The notes below the pieces were generated by a model. It did not search any database, was not told the DNA's origin, and saw only the letters and a list, made by a program, of their open reading frames with translations. A program made the position numbers and the translations under genes. Positions 8,479 to 16,896 of a stretch of 64,000 nucleotides of DNA are shown here, piece by piece. The DNA is from Paludibacteraceae bacterium (GTDB lineage Bacteria > Bacteroidota > Bacteroidia > Bacteroidales > Paludibacteraceae), in contig JAFVTU010000019.1 of the NCBI GenBank assembly GCA_017503075.1, positions 92,596 through 156,595 of the forward strand. The letters are read 5' to 3'. Positions within the stretch are counted from its first letter, which is position 1. The number at the start of each line of letters is the position of its first letter.

Positions 8479-8902
8479 TGAACGCTATATGCGTATGGCC
8501 CTAGCAGAAGCCAAATTAGCACTCGCACAAGGCGAAGTGCCTATAGGTTGTGTGATAGTAGCAAATGGACAAATCGTTGGACGAGGACACAACCTCACCG
8601 AAACACTCGATGATGTCACCGCACATGCTGAAATGCAAGCTATCACTGCAGCAGCCAATACACTAGGAGGTAAGTACCTCTCACAATGTACTTTATATGT
8701 CACTGTTGAACCATGCATAATGTGCGCTGGAGCAATAGGCTGGGCACAAATCAAGAAAGTCGTCTTTGGCGCAAACGATGAAAAACGAGGATTTACCATT
8801 TACGCGCCTAAAGCATTGCACCCAAAATGCACGATTTTATCGGGCATTTTAGAAACAGAATGTCGCGAATTAATACAGTCATTTTTTGTCAATAAAAGAT
8901 AA
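8456..8902 (+). CDS. tadA: tRNA adenosine-34 deaminase
   Basis: Converts A34 to inosine in the tRNA-Arg(ACG) anticodon. The zinc-dependent deaminase motifs are clear: HAEMQ near residue 56, with the catalytic Glu, and PCIMCAGA near 86. The chosen ATG at 8456 gives 148 residues, the normal length; a longer reading from 8393 would only add sequence read from inside the upstream gene. It overlaps the GGGPS gene by 23 nt. Confidence 0.93.
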   Translation: MNTTVQDDERYMRMALAEAKLALAQGEVPIGCVIVANGQIVGRGHNLTETLDDVTAHAEMQAITAAANTLGGKYLSQCTLYVTVEPCIMCAGAIGWAQIKKVVFGANDEKRGFTIYAPKALHPKCTILSGILETECRELIQSFFVNKR

Positions 8903-8933
8903 ATCATAATTCCTAATTCAATTTGCATAAATC

Positions 8934-10832
8934 ATGAAAGCTTCCATCCGAACGATTATTCAAATCTCTTCACTTGCCACATTAGCCGCATTGTGCATAT
9001 ACCTATTCCCTCGTTACACCAATCCGTTTAAATACCATTTTGAGATTGGACAACCTTGGGGATATAGTTTGGTCACAGCAGAATACGATTTTCCTATTTA
9101 CAAGCCAGAAGCACAATTGGAAAAGGAATACGCACAAGCCATGTTGGATTATACACCTTGCTATACCCTTGACACACAAGCAATGCAATCCGACTTATAC
9201 ATCGTTCCTATTCAAGAGATGGAACGCATACAACAAACAAATTGTACGCACATCTCTATCATCAGTAACCGTATATCCACCCTCATCGCTATTGATGAAA
9301 TTTATACCCCAAAAACAGCATACCAACTCACAAAGAAAGAGTTAGTACCAAACCTATCCTACGATTCTATCACTTCGTTAAATATTAAAAATAATATTCT
9401 ATCCAATATTTCACTTACTCACGGAGTAGTACAAACTGGCGAAAAAATCATTGACACAGGCGAAATCGTAACCGAGGATAAGTACCAACAACTCATATCA
9501 CTCCGCCGTGCTATGGGAGATAAGAGCATTTCCAAACGCCAAACACACTACTCAATGATTGGTAGTAGTCTTTGCATCGTTTTGCTATTAACGGTTTTCT
9601 TCCTCTATCTCAAAACATACCGACGCAAACTCCTAGATAAACTCCGACACGTATTTTTCTTCACCATATTGATGGGTATCATCATCGCTGTTGCTGCGTT
9701 CGTACTGCGTTATGCTCCCACTGGATTTATATACATTGTTCCATTTACGTGGTGTCCCATTATTGCACGTGTTTTCTATGACTCTAGGACCGCCATTTTC
9801 GTGCATCTGATTACCACTTTCATTGTATCACTTGCCGTACCTGCTCCATATCTCTTTATACTTATTCAATTTATTGTGGGCGTTATTGCCGTCATTAGTT
9901 TGCGCGATATGACACAACGAGCACAACTAGCACAAACTGCTGCTTTTATCCTCATTTCTTATAGTGTCCTTTATACAGCAATTACAATGCTAATGGCTGG
10001 CGATATTAGCGACATCGACTACAGATATTATATTTATTTTGTCATCAATGCTATACTTGTTATTTGCTCTTATGGATTAATATTCCTCTTCGAACGTTGC
10101 TTCGGTCTAATCAGCAATATTACCCTAGTAGAGCTAACTAATGTTAATTCCAACCTCATGCTTGCCTTTGCAGAGAAAGCACCTGGAACCTTCCAACATT
10201 CACTTCAGGTTAGCAACCTTGCTACCGAAGCAGCCAAACGAATCGGAGCCAAAGTACTACTTGTACGAACTGGCGCATTGTACCACGATATAGGAAAAAT
10301 GAGCCATCCGAATCATTTCATCGAAAATCAAACAGATGTCAACCCGTTACAATCAATGACTACATCCGAAGCTGCAAAACAGATTATTAGCCACGTAGAA
10401 GAGGGAGAGCACATCGCACGAAAGCATCATCTTCCCGAAGTCATCGTGCACTTTATTCGTTCACACCATGGCACTTCCGTCACACGATACTTCTATAACA
10501 CTGCAGTGAATGAAGCCATTGCAAACGGAAAAACCATAGCAGATGTACACAAAGAAGATTATACATATCCTGGACCGAAACCTTCTACCAAAGAAGCAGC
10601 TATCTTAATGATGGCGGATGCCATAGAAGCACGATCGCGCACGCTTAACGACCTCACAGAGCAATCAATCTCTGACATGGTTGACCAAATGATTGATACA
10701 CAAGTCGCTGATGGACAATTTTCAGAAACCGTACTATCATTCAAAGATTTAGAGGATATTCGTGATGTCTTCAAGCAAAAACTCATCGAAATTAACCATC
10801 ACCGCATCTCATACCCAACAATCAGTCAATAA
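8934..10832 (+). CDS. 7TM-HD domain phosphohydrolase (PgpH-like)
   Basis: A 632-residue membrane protein. One N-terminal membrane segment is followed by an exposed domain (about residues 30-205), a block of about seven hydrophobic helices (210-400) and a cytoplasmic HD domain. The HD domain shows HSLQVS, then ALYHDIGKM, and a downstream HHGT with further Asp/His ligands. PgpH of Listeria with this build hydrolyses cyclic di-AMP, so second-messenger turnover is likely here, but the substrate is inferred. It lies between tadA and dus in the same run. Confidence 0.88.
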   Translation: MKASIRTIIQISSLATLAALCIYLFPRYTNPFKYHFEIGQPWGYSLVTAEYDFPIYKPEAQLEKEYAQAMLDYTPCYTLDTQAMQSDLYIVPIQEMERIQQTNCTHISIISNRISTLIAIDEIYTPKTAYQLTKKELVPNLSYDSITSLNIKNNILSNISLTHGVVQTGEKIIDTGEIVTEDKYQQLISLRRAMGDKSISKRQTHYSMIGSSLCIVLLLTVFFLYLKTYRRKLLDKLRHVFFFTILMGIIIAVAAFVLRYAPTGFIYIVPFTWCPIIARVFYDSRTAIFVHLITTFIVSLAVPAPYLFILIQFIVGVIAVISLRDMTQRAQLAQTAAFILISYSVLYTAITMLMAGDISDIDYRYYIYFVINAILVICSYGLIFLFERCFGLISNITLVELTNVNSNLMLAFAEKAPGTFQHSLQVSNLATEAAKRIGAKVLLVRTGALYHDIGKMSHPNHFIENQTDVNPLQSMTTSEAAKQIISHVEEGEHIARKHHLPEVIVHFIRSHHGTSVTRYFYNTAVNEAIANGKTIADVHKEDYTYPGPKPSTKEAAILMMADAIEARSRTLNDLTEQSISDMVDQMIDTQVADGQFSETVLSFKDLEDIRDVFKQKLIEINHHRISYPTISQ

Positions 10833-10862
10833 CCTAATACAATTACTACCATACATTACATC

Positions 10863-11828
10863 ATGCCACACAATGCCAAGCTATATCTCGCCCCAATGGA
10901 GGATGTCACCGATCCTGCCTTTCGCCTGCTTTGCAAGCGATTCGGAGCTTCGCGTGTATACACCGAATTTGTCAACGCGGATGCCCTCGTGCGTGATGTG
11001 GCATCTACCACTCGCAAACTACAAATCAGTGACGAAGAACGACCTGTTGCTATCCAAATTTACGGACGCGAACCCGAAAGCATGGCAGACGCAGCGCGTA
11101 TTGTGGAGCAAGCGAAACCCGACTTCATCGATATTAATTTCGGTTGCCCCGTCAAAAAAGTAGCTGGCAAAGGTGCAGGAGCTGGACTCCTAAAAGATAT
11201 TCCCAAGATGCTTGACATTACGCGTGCCGTAGTAAATGCAGTACATACCCCCGTCACTGTCAAAACACGACTTGGTTGGGACGATAACAATCGCATCATT
11301 ACCGACATTGCTGAACCGCTACAAGACTGCGGTATCACCGAACTAGCCATCCATGGCCGTACACGCTCACAAATGTACCGAGGCGATGCAGATTGGTCAC
11401 TCATCCGAGAGGTTAAAAACAACCCTCGAATACATATCCCAATCATCGGTAATGGAGATATCACCACACCTGAGCAGGCCAAACATGCCTTCGATGAATT
11501 CGGGGTAGATGCTATTATGGTAGGACGTGCTACCTTTGGCTGTCCTTGGATTTTCGAAGACATGCAACATTATCTCTCCACTGGAGAATTACTTCCGCCA
11601 CGCTCCATGCGATGGTGCGTGGACATACTCAAGGAACATGTACTCCGTAGCATCGAATGGATTGGAGATGAGCGTAAAGGTATCGTACACAGTCGTCGTC
11701 ATTTTGCCGCTTCGCCTGCTTTCAAATGTTTGTATGACTTCCGACAAACGCGCATCGCACTTCTTAGGGCAGAAACAAAGGCAGAAGTATTCCAAATTAT
11801 GGATGAAATTGTAGAAAAGTGGGGATGA
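10863..11828 (+). CDS. tRNA-dihydrouridine synthase (DusB-like)
   Basis: An FMN enzyme reducing uridines in the tRNA D-loop. The 321-residue sequence opens LAPMEDVTDPAFR, has INFGCPVKKV with the catalytic Cys, AIHGRTRSQMY for tRNA/FMN contacts, and the phosphate-binding IGNGDI and AIMVGRATFGCPW. Length and motifs fit DusB; the exact uridine target cannot be read from sequence. It ends the gldD run, about 30 nt before the tRNA-Cys promoter. Confidence 0.9.
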   Translation: MPHNAKLYLAPMEDVTDPAFRLLCKRFGASRVYTEFVNADALVRDVASTTRKLQISDEERPVAIQIYGREPESMADAARIVEQAKPDFIDINFGCPVKKVAGKGAGAGLLKDIPKMLDITRAVVNAVHTPVTVKTRLGWDDNNRIITDIAEPLQDCGITELAIHGRTRSQMYRGDADWSLIREVKNNPRIHIPIIGNGDITTPEQAKHAFDEFGVDAIMVGRATFGCPWIFEDMQHYLSTGELLPPRSMRWCVDILKEHVLRSIEWIGDERKGIVHSRRHFAASPAFKCLYDFRQTRIALLRAETKAEVFQIMDEIVEKWG

Positions 11829-11860
11829 ATAAGGGATTGTTGTATTTTTTTTGAAAAATA

Positions 11861-11892
11861 TTTGGTCAGTTCAAAAAAAAGCAGTACCTTTG
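11861..11892 (+). promoter_or_regulatory. Promoter of tRNA-Cys (and possibly sufB)
   Basis: TTTG at 11861-11864, 20 nt, TACCTTTG at 11885-11892. No second promoter of this kind is visible between the tRNA and sufB. Confidence 0.8.
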
Positions 11893-11923
11893 CGCCGCAT
11901 TTCGATTTTATGAGTGCAAGTTT

Positions 11924-11994
11924 GGTACCTTGCCCGAGCGGTTAGGGATCGGTCTGCAAAACCGGGGACGGCGGTTCGAATCCGCCAGGTACCT
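11924..11994 (+). tRNA. tRNA-Cys (GCA)
   Basis: Acceptor strands GGTACCT (11924-11930) and AGGTACC (11987-11993), U discriminator at 11994, anticodon loop ctGCAaa flanked by a GGT/ACC-type stem, and T arm GGCGG TTCGAAT CCGCC. The three bases after the discriminator happen to read CCA, so the end may be genomically encoded. Confidence 0.95.
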
Positions 11995-11996
11995 CC

Positions 11997-12028
11997 AAGA
12001 AGCCGCTAACAAAGCGGCTTCTTTGTTT
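11997..12028 (+). terminator. Hairpin after tRNA-Cys, probably a leaky terminator
   Basis: An 11-bp stem AAGAAGCCGCT/AGCGGCTTCTT with an AACAA loop is followed by TTGTTT. The T tract is interrupted. sufB begins 52 nt later without a visible promoter, so partial read-through would be needed for its expression. Confidence 0.6.
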
Positions 12029-12079
12029 AATAACTATCCGGATTTTCCGGAAAGACCGGGTTACCCAGATTTTTACGCA

Positions 12080-13510
12080 ATGAAAGAAATAGAAGAAATA
12101 ACAAGTCAGGAGTACAAATATGGTTTCACCACCGACGTTGAAACCGACATTATTCCCGTGGGATTGAATGAAGATGTCATTCGCCTCATCTCTGCCAAAA
12201 AGAATGAGCCAGATTGGCTGCTTGAGTTCCGCCTTAAAGCCTATCGCAAGTGGCTAACCATGCCACACCCAAATTGGGCACACCTGAATATACCTGAGAT
12301 TGATTTTCAAGCTATTTCTTACTACGCCGCACCTAAGACCCATACTGGGGAAGAAAAGAAAGAGATCGATCCCGAACTCATGAAGACTTTTGACAAGTTG
12401 GGTATTCCTCTTGAAGAGCGCGCTGCTTTGGCGGGCAACATGGCGGTGGATGCAGTCATGGACTCTGTATCGGTCAAAACTACTTTTCGCGAAACACTTG
12501 CAGAAAAAGGTATCATATTCTGCTCCATCTCAGAAGCAGTACAAGAGTATCCTGAGTTAGTCAAGCAATACCTCGGTTCTGTTGTTCCAGCCAACGATAA
12601 TTTCTATGCAGCACTCAATTCGGCTGTTTTCTCTGATGGCTCGTTCGTTTATATTCCTAAAGGTGTTCGATGCCCTATGGAACTCAGTACTTATTTCCGC
12701 ATCAACGCTGGTAATACCGGCCAATTCGAGCGCACGCTCCTTGTGGCTGATGAAGGCGCCTACCTCAGTTACCTAGAGGGTTGCACCGCCCCTATGCGCG
12801 ATGAGAATCAATTACACGCGGCTATCGTGGAGATTGTAGTACACAAAGATGCTGAGGTCAAATACTCCACCGTACAGAACTGGTATCCTGGCGATAAAGA
12901 AGGAAAAGGTGGTATTTACAATTTCGTTACTAAACGTGGTATTACCCACGAGAATGCTCGCCTAAGCTGGACACAAGTAGAAACGGGTTCTGCTATCACG
13001 TGGAAATACCCAAGTTGTATTCTCAAGGGGGATAATTCCAGCGCGGAGTTCTATTCCGTGGCGGTGACCAACAATTATCAACAAGCCGATACAGGAACAA
13101 AGATGATTCATATCGGCAAGAATACACGCTCACGAATAATCAGCAAAGGTATATCTGCTGGACAAAGTCAAAACGCCTACCGTGGATTAGTGCGTGTGAT
13201 GCCTAATGCAGAGAATGTACGTAACTATAGCCAATGCGACAGTCTATTACTTGGCGATAAATGTGGTGCGCATACTTTCCCTACCATGCGCATACAAAAT
13301 CCAACGGCTATCATTGAGCACGAAGCTACTACTAGCAAAATCAGCGAAGACCAACTCTTCTACTGTCAGCAACGCGGTATTGGTGTGGAAGACGCTGTCG
13401 GGTTGATCGTTAATGGATATGCCAAAGAGGTTATGGATAAGTTGCCTATGGAGTTTGCCGTAGAGGCGCAAAAACTCTTGCAGGTTAGTCTAGAAGGTTC
13501 GGTCGGTTAA
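12080..13510 (+). CDS. sufB: Fe-S cluster assembly scaffold SufB
   Basis: SufB works with SufC and SufD to build Fe-S clusters. The ATG at 12080 gives 476 residues with the usual start and the conserved C-terminal region [35 protein letters not shown]-type segment and [11 protein letters not shown]. The open frame extends further upstream, but that part runs through the tRNA-Cys gene and is rejected. In most Bacteroidota sufB is followed by sufC, sufD and sufS; here it is alone, and the next gene is on the opposite strand and overlaps its last 4 nt. Transcription probably depends on read-through from the tRNA-Cys promoter. Confidence 0.93.
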   Translation: MKEIEEITSQEYKYGFTTDVETDIIPVGLNEDVIRLISAKKNEPDWLLEFRLKAYRKWLTMPHPNWAHLNIPEIDFQAISYYAAPKTHTGEEKKEIDPELMKTFDKLGIPLEERAALAGNMAVDAVMDSVSVKTTFRETLAEKGIIFCSISEAVQEYPELVKQYLGSVVPANDNFYAALNSAVFSDGSFVYIPKGVRCPMELSTYFRINAGNTGQFERTLLVADEGAYLSYLEGCTAPMRDENQLHAAIVEIVVHKDAEVKYSTVQNWYPGDKEGKGGIYNFVTKRGITHENARLSWTQVETGSAITWKYPSCILKGDNSSAEFYSVAVTNNYQQADTGTKMIHIGKNTRSRIISKGISAGQSQNAYRGLVRVMPNAENVRNYSQCDSLLLGDKCGAHTFPTMRIQNPTAIIEHEATTSKISEDQLFYCQQRGIGVEDAVGLIVNGYAKEVMDKLPMEFAVEAQKLLQVSLEGSVG

Positions 13511-13710
13511 TCGAACAAAGTCGGCGAGTCGTTATCAAAACGCTTTAAGATATTCCTCATTAAGGTCTCACGAATCAACCGTGAGCGATTGCTCACTGTA
13601 TATTGTTCGCAATAACGCTCCAATGCACGCATCTCACTGTCATTCAGAAGGATAGACACTCTATTCTTGCGAGGTGCTGATTTGCCATGATATTTCTTAA
13701 CTGATTTCAT
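13507..13710 (-). CDS. Small ribbon-helix-helix-like protein
   Basis: A 67-residue basic protein. The core [19 protein letters not shown] followed by [10 protein letters not shown] has the strand-helix-helix pattern of ribbon-helix-helix DNA-binding proteins such as antitoxin or mobilisation accessory proteins. No toxin-like partner is adjacent: the next gene upstream on this strand is on the far side of a 15-nt gap and encodes a beta-barrel protein. Its stop overlaps the sufB stop tail to tail. Function unknown. Confidence 0.6.
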   Translation of the reverse strand: MKSVKKYHGKSAPRKNRVSILLNDSEMRALERYCEQYTVSNRSRLIRETLMRNILKRFDNDSPTLFD

Positions 13711-13725
13711 CGCGTTTTTCCTCTA

Positions 13726-14478
13726 TCAAAAGTGAATTGCTAACCTCACTGCTAAGGTAATGAAGTTCACTCCCATATAGTTGGTATAATCTTTTTGCTC
13801 ATTAGTGTCAGGATTTACAATCATCTGTACTACTTCTGTTTTCGCCTGTTGCCAATCTGTGCTTATGCCTAATGCAATACTTGTATCATGATCTATCTTA
13901 TAATGCCATCCCACATTTGCTCCCGCACATATTCCACCTTGCGTCTTGCGATTGGCTGAAAAACTATATCCTACATTTACTCCCACAATTGGAGCATGTT
14001 TCTCACTATTCAAGATTGTTGAGAAAAAAAACTGTAGTGGTATAAAGGAATATGTTTGGTCAGTAAATATCATTGCCTTATATCCGACCTCACCACCTAC
14101 GAACATCTGTTTCTCCTCCAAAAGATTGGCACCAATCTTCAAACTTGCACCTACATTACCACCCCAACCCATATATGGCACATACACCCCTCCTCCTACT
14201 GTTTGGGCACACACAGCTACATGCTTGAACTGATCCTCCGCATCTCTCTTCTCCTGTGCTGGCTCACTCACATGTTCATCTTGTTTAACATCAAGCACCT
14301 CACTCATCGGATATTGATACCGCATGCCATTAGTAGCGCGTATAATCACAACATCTTCGTTTTGCAACACAATGTCACCTTTTACACTTTGACCAGATTG
14401 TAGCACCACCACTTCTGCCATTGATAACGATGAAAACAGAAACAAACAAACAGACAATATGTATTTCTTATGTCTCAA
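13726..14478 (-). CDS. Exported beta-barrel-like outer membrane protein
   Basis: About 250 residues. A signal peptide ILSVCLFLFSSLSMA is followed by a short domain of strand-rich character (LQSGQSVKGDIVLQNEDVV and following), then alternating-hydrophobic, aromatic-rich strands ending in IHF, as expected for a small outer-membrane barrel. The farther upstream ATG at 14514 lies inside the promoter and cannot be the start. TTG at 14478 gives a leader of about 19 nt and is preferred; GTG at 14493 is an alternative. Substrate or function not recognised. Confidence 0.65.
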   Translation of the reverse strand: MRHKKYILSVCLFLFSSLSMAEVVVLQSGQSVKGDIVLQNEDVVIIRATNGMRYQYPMSEVLDVKQDEHVSEPAQEKRDAEDQFKHVAVCAQTVGGGVYVPYMGWGGNVGASLKIGANLLEEKQMFVGGEVGYKAMIFTDQTYSFIPLQFFFSTILNSEKHAPIVGVNVGYSFSANRKTQGGICAGANVGWHYKIDHDTSIALGISTDWQQAKTEVVQMIVNPDTNEQKDYTNYMGVNFITLAVRLAIHF

Positions 14479-14503
14479 AATTTTATGCCACACGTTTGGT
14501 CTG

Positions 14504-14535
14504 CAAAGGTACAAAAAAAAATGTATATGTGCAAG
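14504..14535 (-). promoter_or_regulatory. Promoter of the barrel-protein gene
   Basis: Minus-strand CTTG (complement of 14532-14535), 20 nt, TACCTTTG (complement of 14504-14511). It sits on top of the most upstream in-frame ATG and so rules it out. Confidence 0.75.
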
Positions 14536-14592
14536 AAAAAAGCTTTTTTATTGCTATAGGCTACATTTTTTGCAGTAGCTTCGGGTGAATGT

Positions 14593-14746
14593 TCCTCCTT
14601 ATTTCCCTCTTATATGCCTCTTATCTGCCACCTATCTACATAGGAACTTCATAGGGACTTCATAGGAAGTTCATAGGAACTTCGCCCTGTTTTCACCGAT
14701 AGACAACCCTGATTTCCAGCACCTTTCGCCAACCCTCCACCCACAA
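14593..14746. repeat. 11-bp-periodic intergenic array
   Basis: Cutting the sequence every 11 nt from 14593 gives units that begin with a pyrimidine triplet, usually TTC, TCC or TGC. The best-conserved core is four direct units at 14640-14683: ATAGGAACTTC, ATAGGGACTTC, ATAGGAAGTTC, ATAGGAACTTC. No gene was found in this convergent gap. Confidence 0.85.
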
Positions 14747-14797
14747 AAAAACGCACCTCTTTCAAAGTACGTTTCTCCGTTCATTTTATGCAGGCAT

Positions 14798-15406
14798 CTA
14801 CAATTCCCCTTTCTCCGCTTTATTTTCCTCGTCTAATTCGGACATTTCTTCAATATGACGAATCATCTCATCCAATTCGTTGATTACCTTCTTGTTTTGT
14901 CGGAAGCCGATTATTCCGCCTACCAAGCCACCAATAACCCCACCAGACATCATGCCAATCACCATTGCTGTATCTTTCACTTCTGCGGCATACTCCAAGC
15001 CAAGCCAAGTCATCCAAACAAGTATCATAGGCAGGGCGATGTATTTCCAATTCTTGTACACTTTCTGCAAACGATGAGCTTGTTTGGCTACTCGCAGCAG
15101 GTCGCCATTGGCAATTTCGTTCGAATTCACCCAACTATGAGAGACCCAAGTGGCTGCAATGCAGAACATCATCATAGCGGTAGTTCCAATCAAAAACCAA
15201 GTACTCAGCCCCATTTGGTAGAAAACAAAATTACCAAAAGTAATGACAAACAATCCACATAATCCAGAAATCCAACCATTTTTATTCACTACTTTCATCT
15301 TTTGGCTCAAAACATCCCGAATCAGACGGTCGTTTACCACTTCTTGCTTATTCAACTTCTCTTTCAGCGCAGCCAGTTGCTCGCGCATTTCTTGCAATTC
15401 ATCCAT
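14798..15406 (-). CDS. Membrane protein in sigma-factor operon
   Basis: 202 residues. An N-terminal coiled-coil-like helix (MDELQEMREQLAALKEKLN) precedes two pairs of hydrophobic segments (about 45-90 and 125-175), the last rich in glycine (GGVIGGLVGGIIGF). An acidic tail follows. It begins 27 nt after the ECF sigma gene and is presumably co-transcribed. By position it could be a membrane regulator of that sigma factor, but it does not resemble the usual FecR or zinc anti-sigma folds. Confidence 0.6.
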   Translation of the reverse strand: MDELQEMREQLAALKEKLNKQEVVNDRLIRDVLSQKMKVVNKNGWISGLCGLFVITFGNFVFYQMGLSTWFLIGTTAMMMFCIAATWVSHSWVNSNEIANGDLLRVAKQAHRLQKVYKNWKYIALPMILVWMTWLGLEYAAEVKDTAMVIGMMSGGVIGGLVGGIIGFRQNKKVINELDEMIRHIEEMSELDEENKAEKGEL

Positions 15407-15433
15407 AATATATAATTCGTTAAAGGTTAATGG

Positions 15434-15907
15434 TTACTGTTTCTTCAATTCTTCGCGGATACGAACCAAGCGCACCGACACATTTTTGGCACTGATACCT
15501 ACAATTTCCCCGATTTCATCGTAACTCAGGTTCTCCAACCACAGCATAATAATCGCCCTGTCAAACACGCCCAACCGATGGATTCGCTTGTAGAGCATCT
15601 GTATTTGGTGCATATCTTTGTCGGTTTCATCGAACAAATCAATATTCACATCCAGCTCGATATGCTCTCCGCGCCTTTTCTCTTTTCTGTCCATGGAGAT
15701 GCAGGTGTTCATTGTTACACGATAAATCCATGTCTCAATCTTACTCTCGTTGCGAAATTTCTTAAAGCCCTGCCACAGATGAATCAATGTCTCTTGGAAG
15801 AGATCATCTATCTCATCTTTGTCTTTGGAGAACATATAGCAGATACTGTATATCGTGCTTTTGTGCTCCTTGACGAGGGCTGCAAATTCTTTTTCTTCTT
15901 GTTTCAT
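15434..15907 (-). CDS. ECF-type RNA polymerase sigma factor
   Basis: A 157-residue sigma-70 family protein. Region 2 is seen in YSICYMFSKDKDEIDDLFQETLIHLWQ-like sequence, where the DE(I/A)xDLxQE motif is diagnostic. Region 4 helix-turn-helix is seen in LSYDEIGEIVGISAKNVSVRL. Its -33 box overlaps the promoter of the divergent udk gene. The gene downstream encodes a membrane protein. The controlling signal is not visible. Confidence 0.9.
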   Translation of the reverse strand: MKQEEKEFAALVKEHKSTIYSICYMFSKDKDEIDDLFQETLIHLWQGFKKFRNESKIETWIYRVTMNTCISMDRKEKRRGEHIELDVNIDLFDETDKDMHQIQMLYKRIHRLGVFDRAIIMLWLENLSYDEIGEIVGISAKNVSVRLVRIREELKKQ

Positions 15908-15993
15908 ATCCTATCTGTTTTATGCTTTTGCCCTTTAGACGTAGCACATACATGATTTACTACAATATTCTTTACTTTTTTTCAAATATTTTG

Positions 15994-16025
15994 CAAAGAT
16001 ACGCTAAAATTTGCGTATTTGCAAA
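15994..16025 (-). promoter_or_regulatory. Promoter of the ECF sigma operon
   Basis: Minus-strand TTTG (complement of 16022-16025), 20 nt, TATCTTTG (complement of 15994-16001). Confidence 0.75.
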
Positions 16026-16041
16026 AATTATTGTAACTTTG
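16010..16041 (+). promoter_or_regulatory. Promoter of udk, overlapping the divergent sigma promoter
   Basis: TTTG at 16010-16013, 20 nt, TAACTTTG at 16034-16041. The two promoters share about 16 bp face to face, so polymerase binding at one should block the other. Confidence 0.75.
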
Positions 16042-16068
16042 CACCCGATATTAAACAATGGATTCCCA

Positions 16069-16159
16069 TAGCGAAGCGTCCAATAGGTGGAACGCCGTCC
16101 TATAGCCCGCAGGGCGTCCAATAACCAATATCCAATAACCAATAGCCCAATGGGCGTCC
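16069..16159 (+). repeat. Cluster of four TAG-hairpin-GTCC elements in the udk leader
   Basis: Units at 16069-16081 (GC-GAA-GC), 16084-16100 (GGTG-GAA-CGCC), 16103-16119 (GCCC-GCA-GGGC) and 16143-16159 (GCCC-AAT-GGGC). Each starts TAG and ends GTCC around a 2- to 4-bp stem. They are spaced by runs of CCAATA/ACCAATA that continue to the udk start codon. Confidence 0.85.
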
Positions 16160-16177
16160 AATAACCAACCAATAAAT

Positions 16178-16804
16178 ATGTTTATCATCGGCATTGCGGG
16201 CGGTACCGGCTCAGGAAAAACAACCGTGGTACGCAAACTCATAGAGCGCCTTCCAAAGGGCGAAGTCGTAGTCATCCCACAAGACTCTTATTACAAAGAC
16301 AGCAGCCACGTGCCTGTTGAAGAGCGTCAAAACATTAATTTTGACCACCCTGATGCTTTTGAATGGCCTCTACTTGCCAAACACATTGAGCAGCTCAAGA
16401 ATGGGCAAGCCGTAGAGCAACCCATCTACGACTATATTACCTCTTCACGTTTGCAAGAAACGGTACACGTTGAGCCTAAGGAAATCATTATCGTTGAGGG
16501 CATTATGGCGCTCCGCGACTATCATCTCCGCCAACAAATGGACCTTAAGATTTTCGTTGATGCTGATGCCGATGACCGTCTCATACGCGTAGCGAAGCGC
16601 GATATAGTGGAACGCGGGCGTACAATCGAAGCGGTGATGGAACGCTACCAACGTGTATTGAAACCTATGCACGAGCAGTTTATCGAGACTTGCAAACGCT
16701 ATGCGGATGTGATTATTCCACAAGGTGGACACAACAACGCCGCCATTAATATGCTCGTGAAGTTTATCAAACAAGAGCTCAAAGAAAAAGCCCATAACCA
16801 ATAA
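16178..16804 (+). CDS. udk: Uridine kinase
   Basis: Phosphorylates uridine and cytidine in pyrimidine salvage. The 208 residues show Walker A GGTGSGKTT at residues 8-16, PQDSYYKD near 35, the NFDHPDAFEW substrate motif near 55, and RLIRVAKRDIVERGR near 130. Length is normal. The final codons and stop (KAHNQ) fall within the ACCAATAACC repeat that continues downstream, so the C-terminus seems to be repeat-derived. The 5' leader is packed with hairpin elements. Confidence 0.93.
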   Translation: MFIIGIAGGTGSGKTTVVRKLIERLPKGEVVVIPQDSYYKDSSHVPVEERQNINFDHPDAFEWPLLAKHIEQLKNGQAVEQPIYDYITSSRLQETVHVEPKEIIIVEGIMALRDYHLRQQMDLKIFVDADADDRLIRVAKRDIVERGRTIEAVMERYQRVLKPMHEQFIETCKRYADVIIPQGGHNNAAINMLVKFIKQELKEKAHNQ

Positions 16805-16808
16805 CCAG

Positions 16809-16885
16809 TAGCCCGCAGGGCGTCCAATATCCAATAGCCCAACGGGCGTCTAATAGGCGGAACGCCGTCCAATAGCGAAGCGTCC
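16809..16885 (+). repeat. Cluster of four TAG-hairpin-GTCC elements between udk and chrA
   Basis: Units at 16809-16825 (GCCC-GCA-GGGC), 16835-16850 (GCCC-AAC-GGGC, ending GTCT), 16854-16870 (GGCG-GAA-CGCC) and 16873-16885 (GC-GAA-GC). The last lies 12 nt before the chrA start. Confidence 0.85.
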
Positions 16886-16896
16886 ACTAAATAACC

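Noticed and set aside
11930-12079. Upstream extension of the sufB reading frame (50 extra codons)
   Set aside because: It runs through the tRNA-Cys gene and its hairpin; the ATG at 12080 gives the normal SufB N-terminus.
14479-14514. ATG start of the barrel-protein gene at 14514
   Set aside because: The codon is part of the TACCTTTG promoter box, so it would not be in the mRNA.
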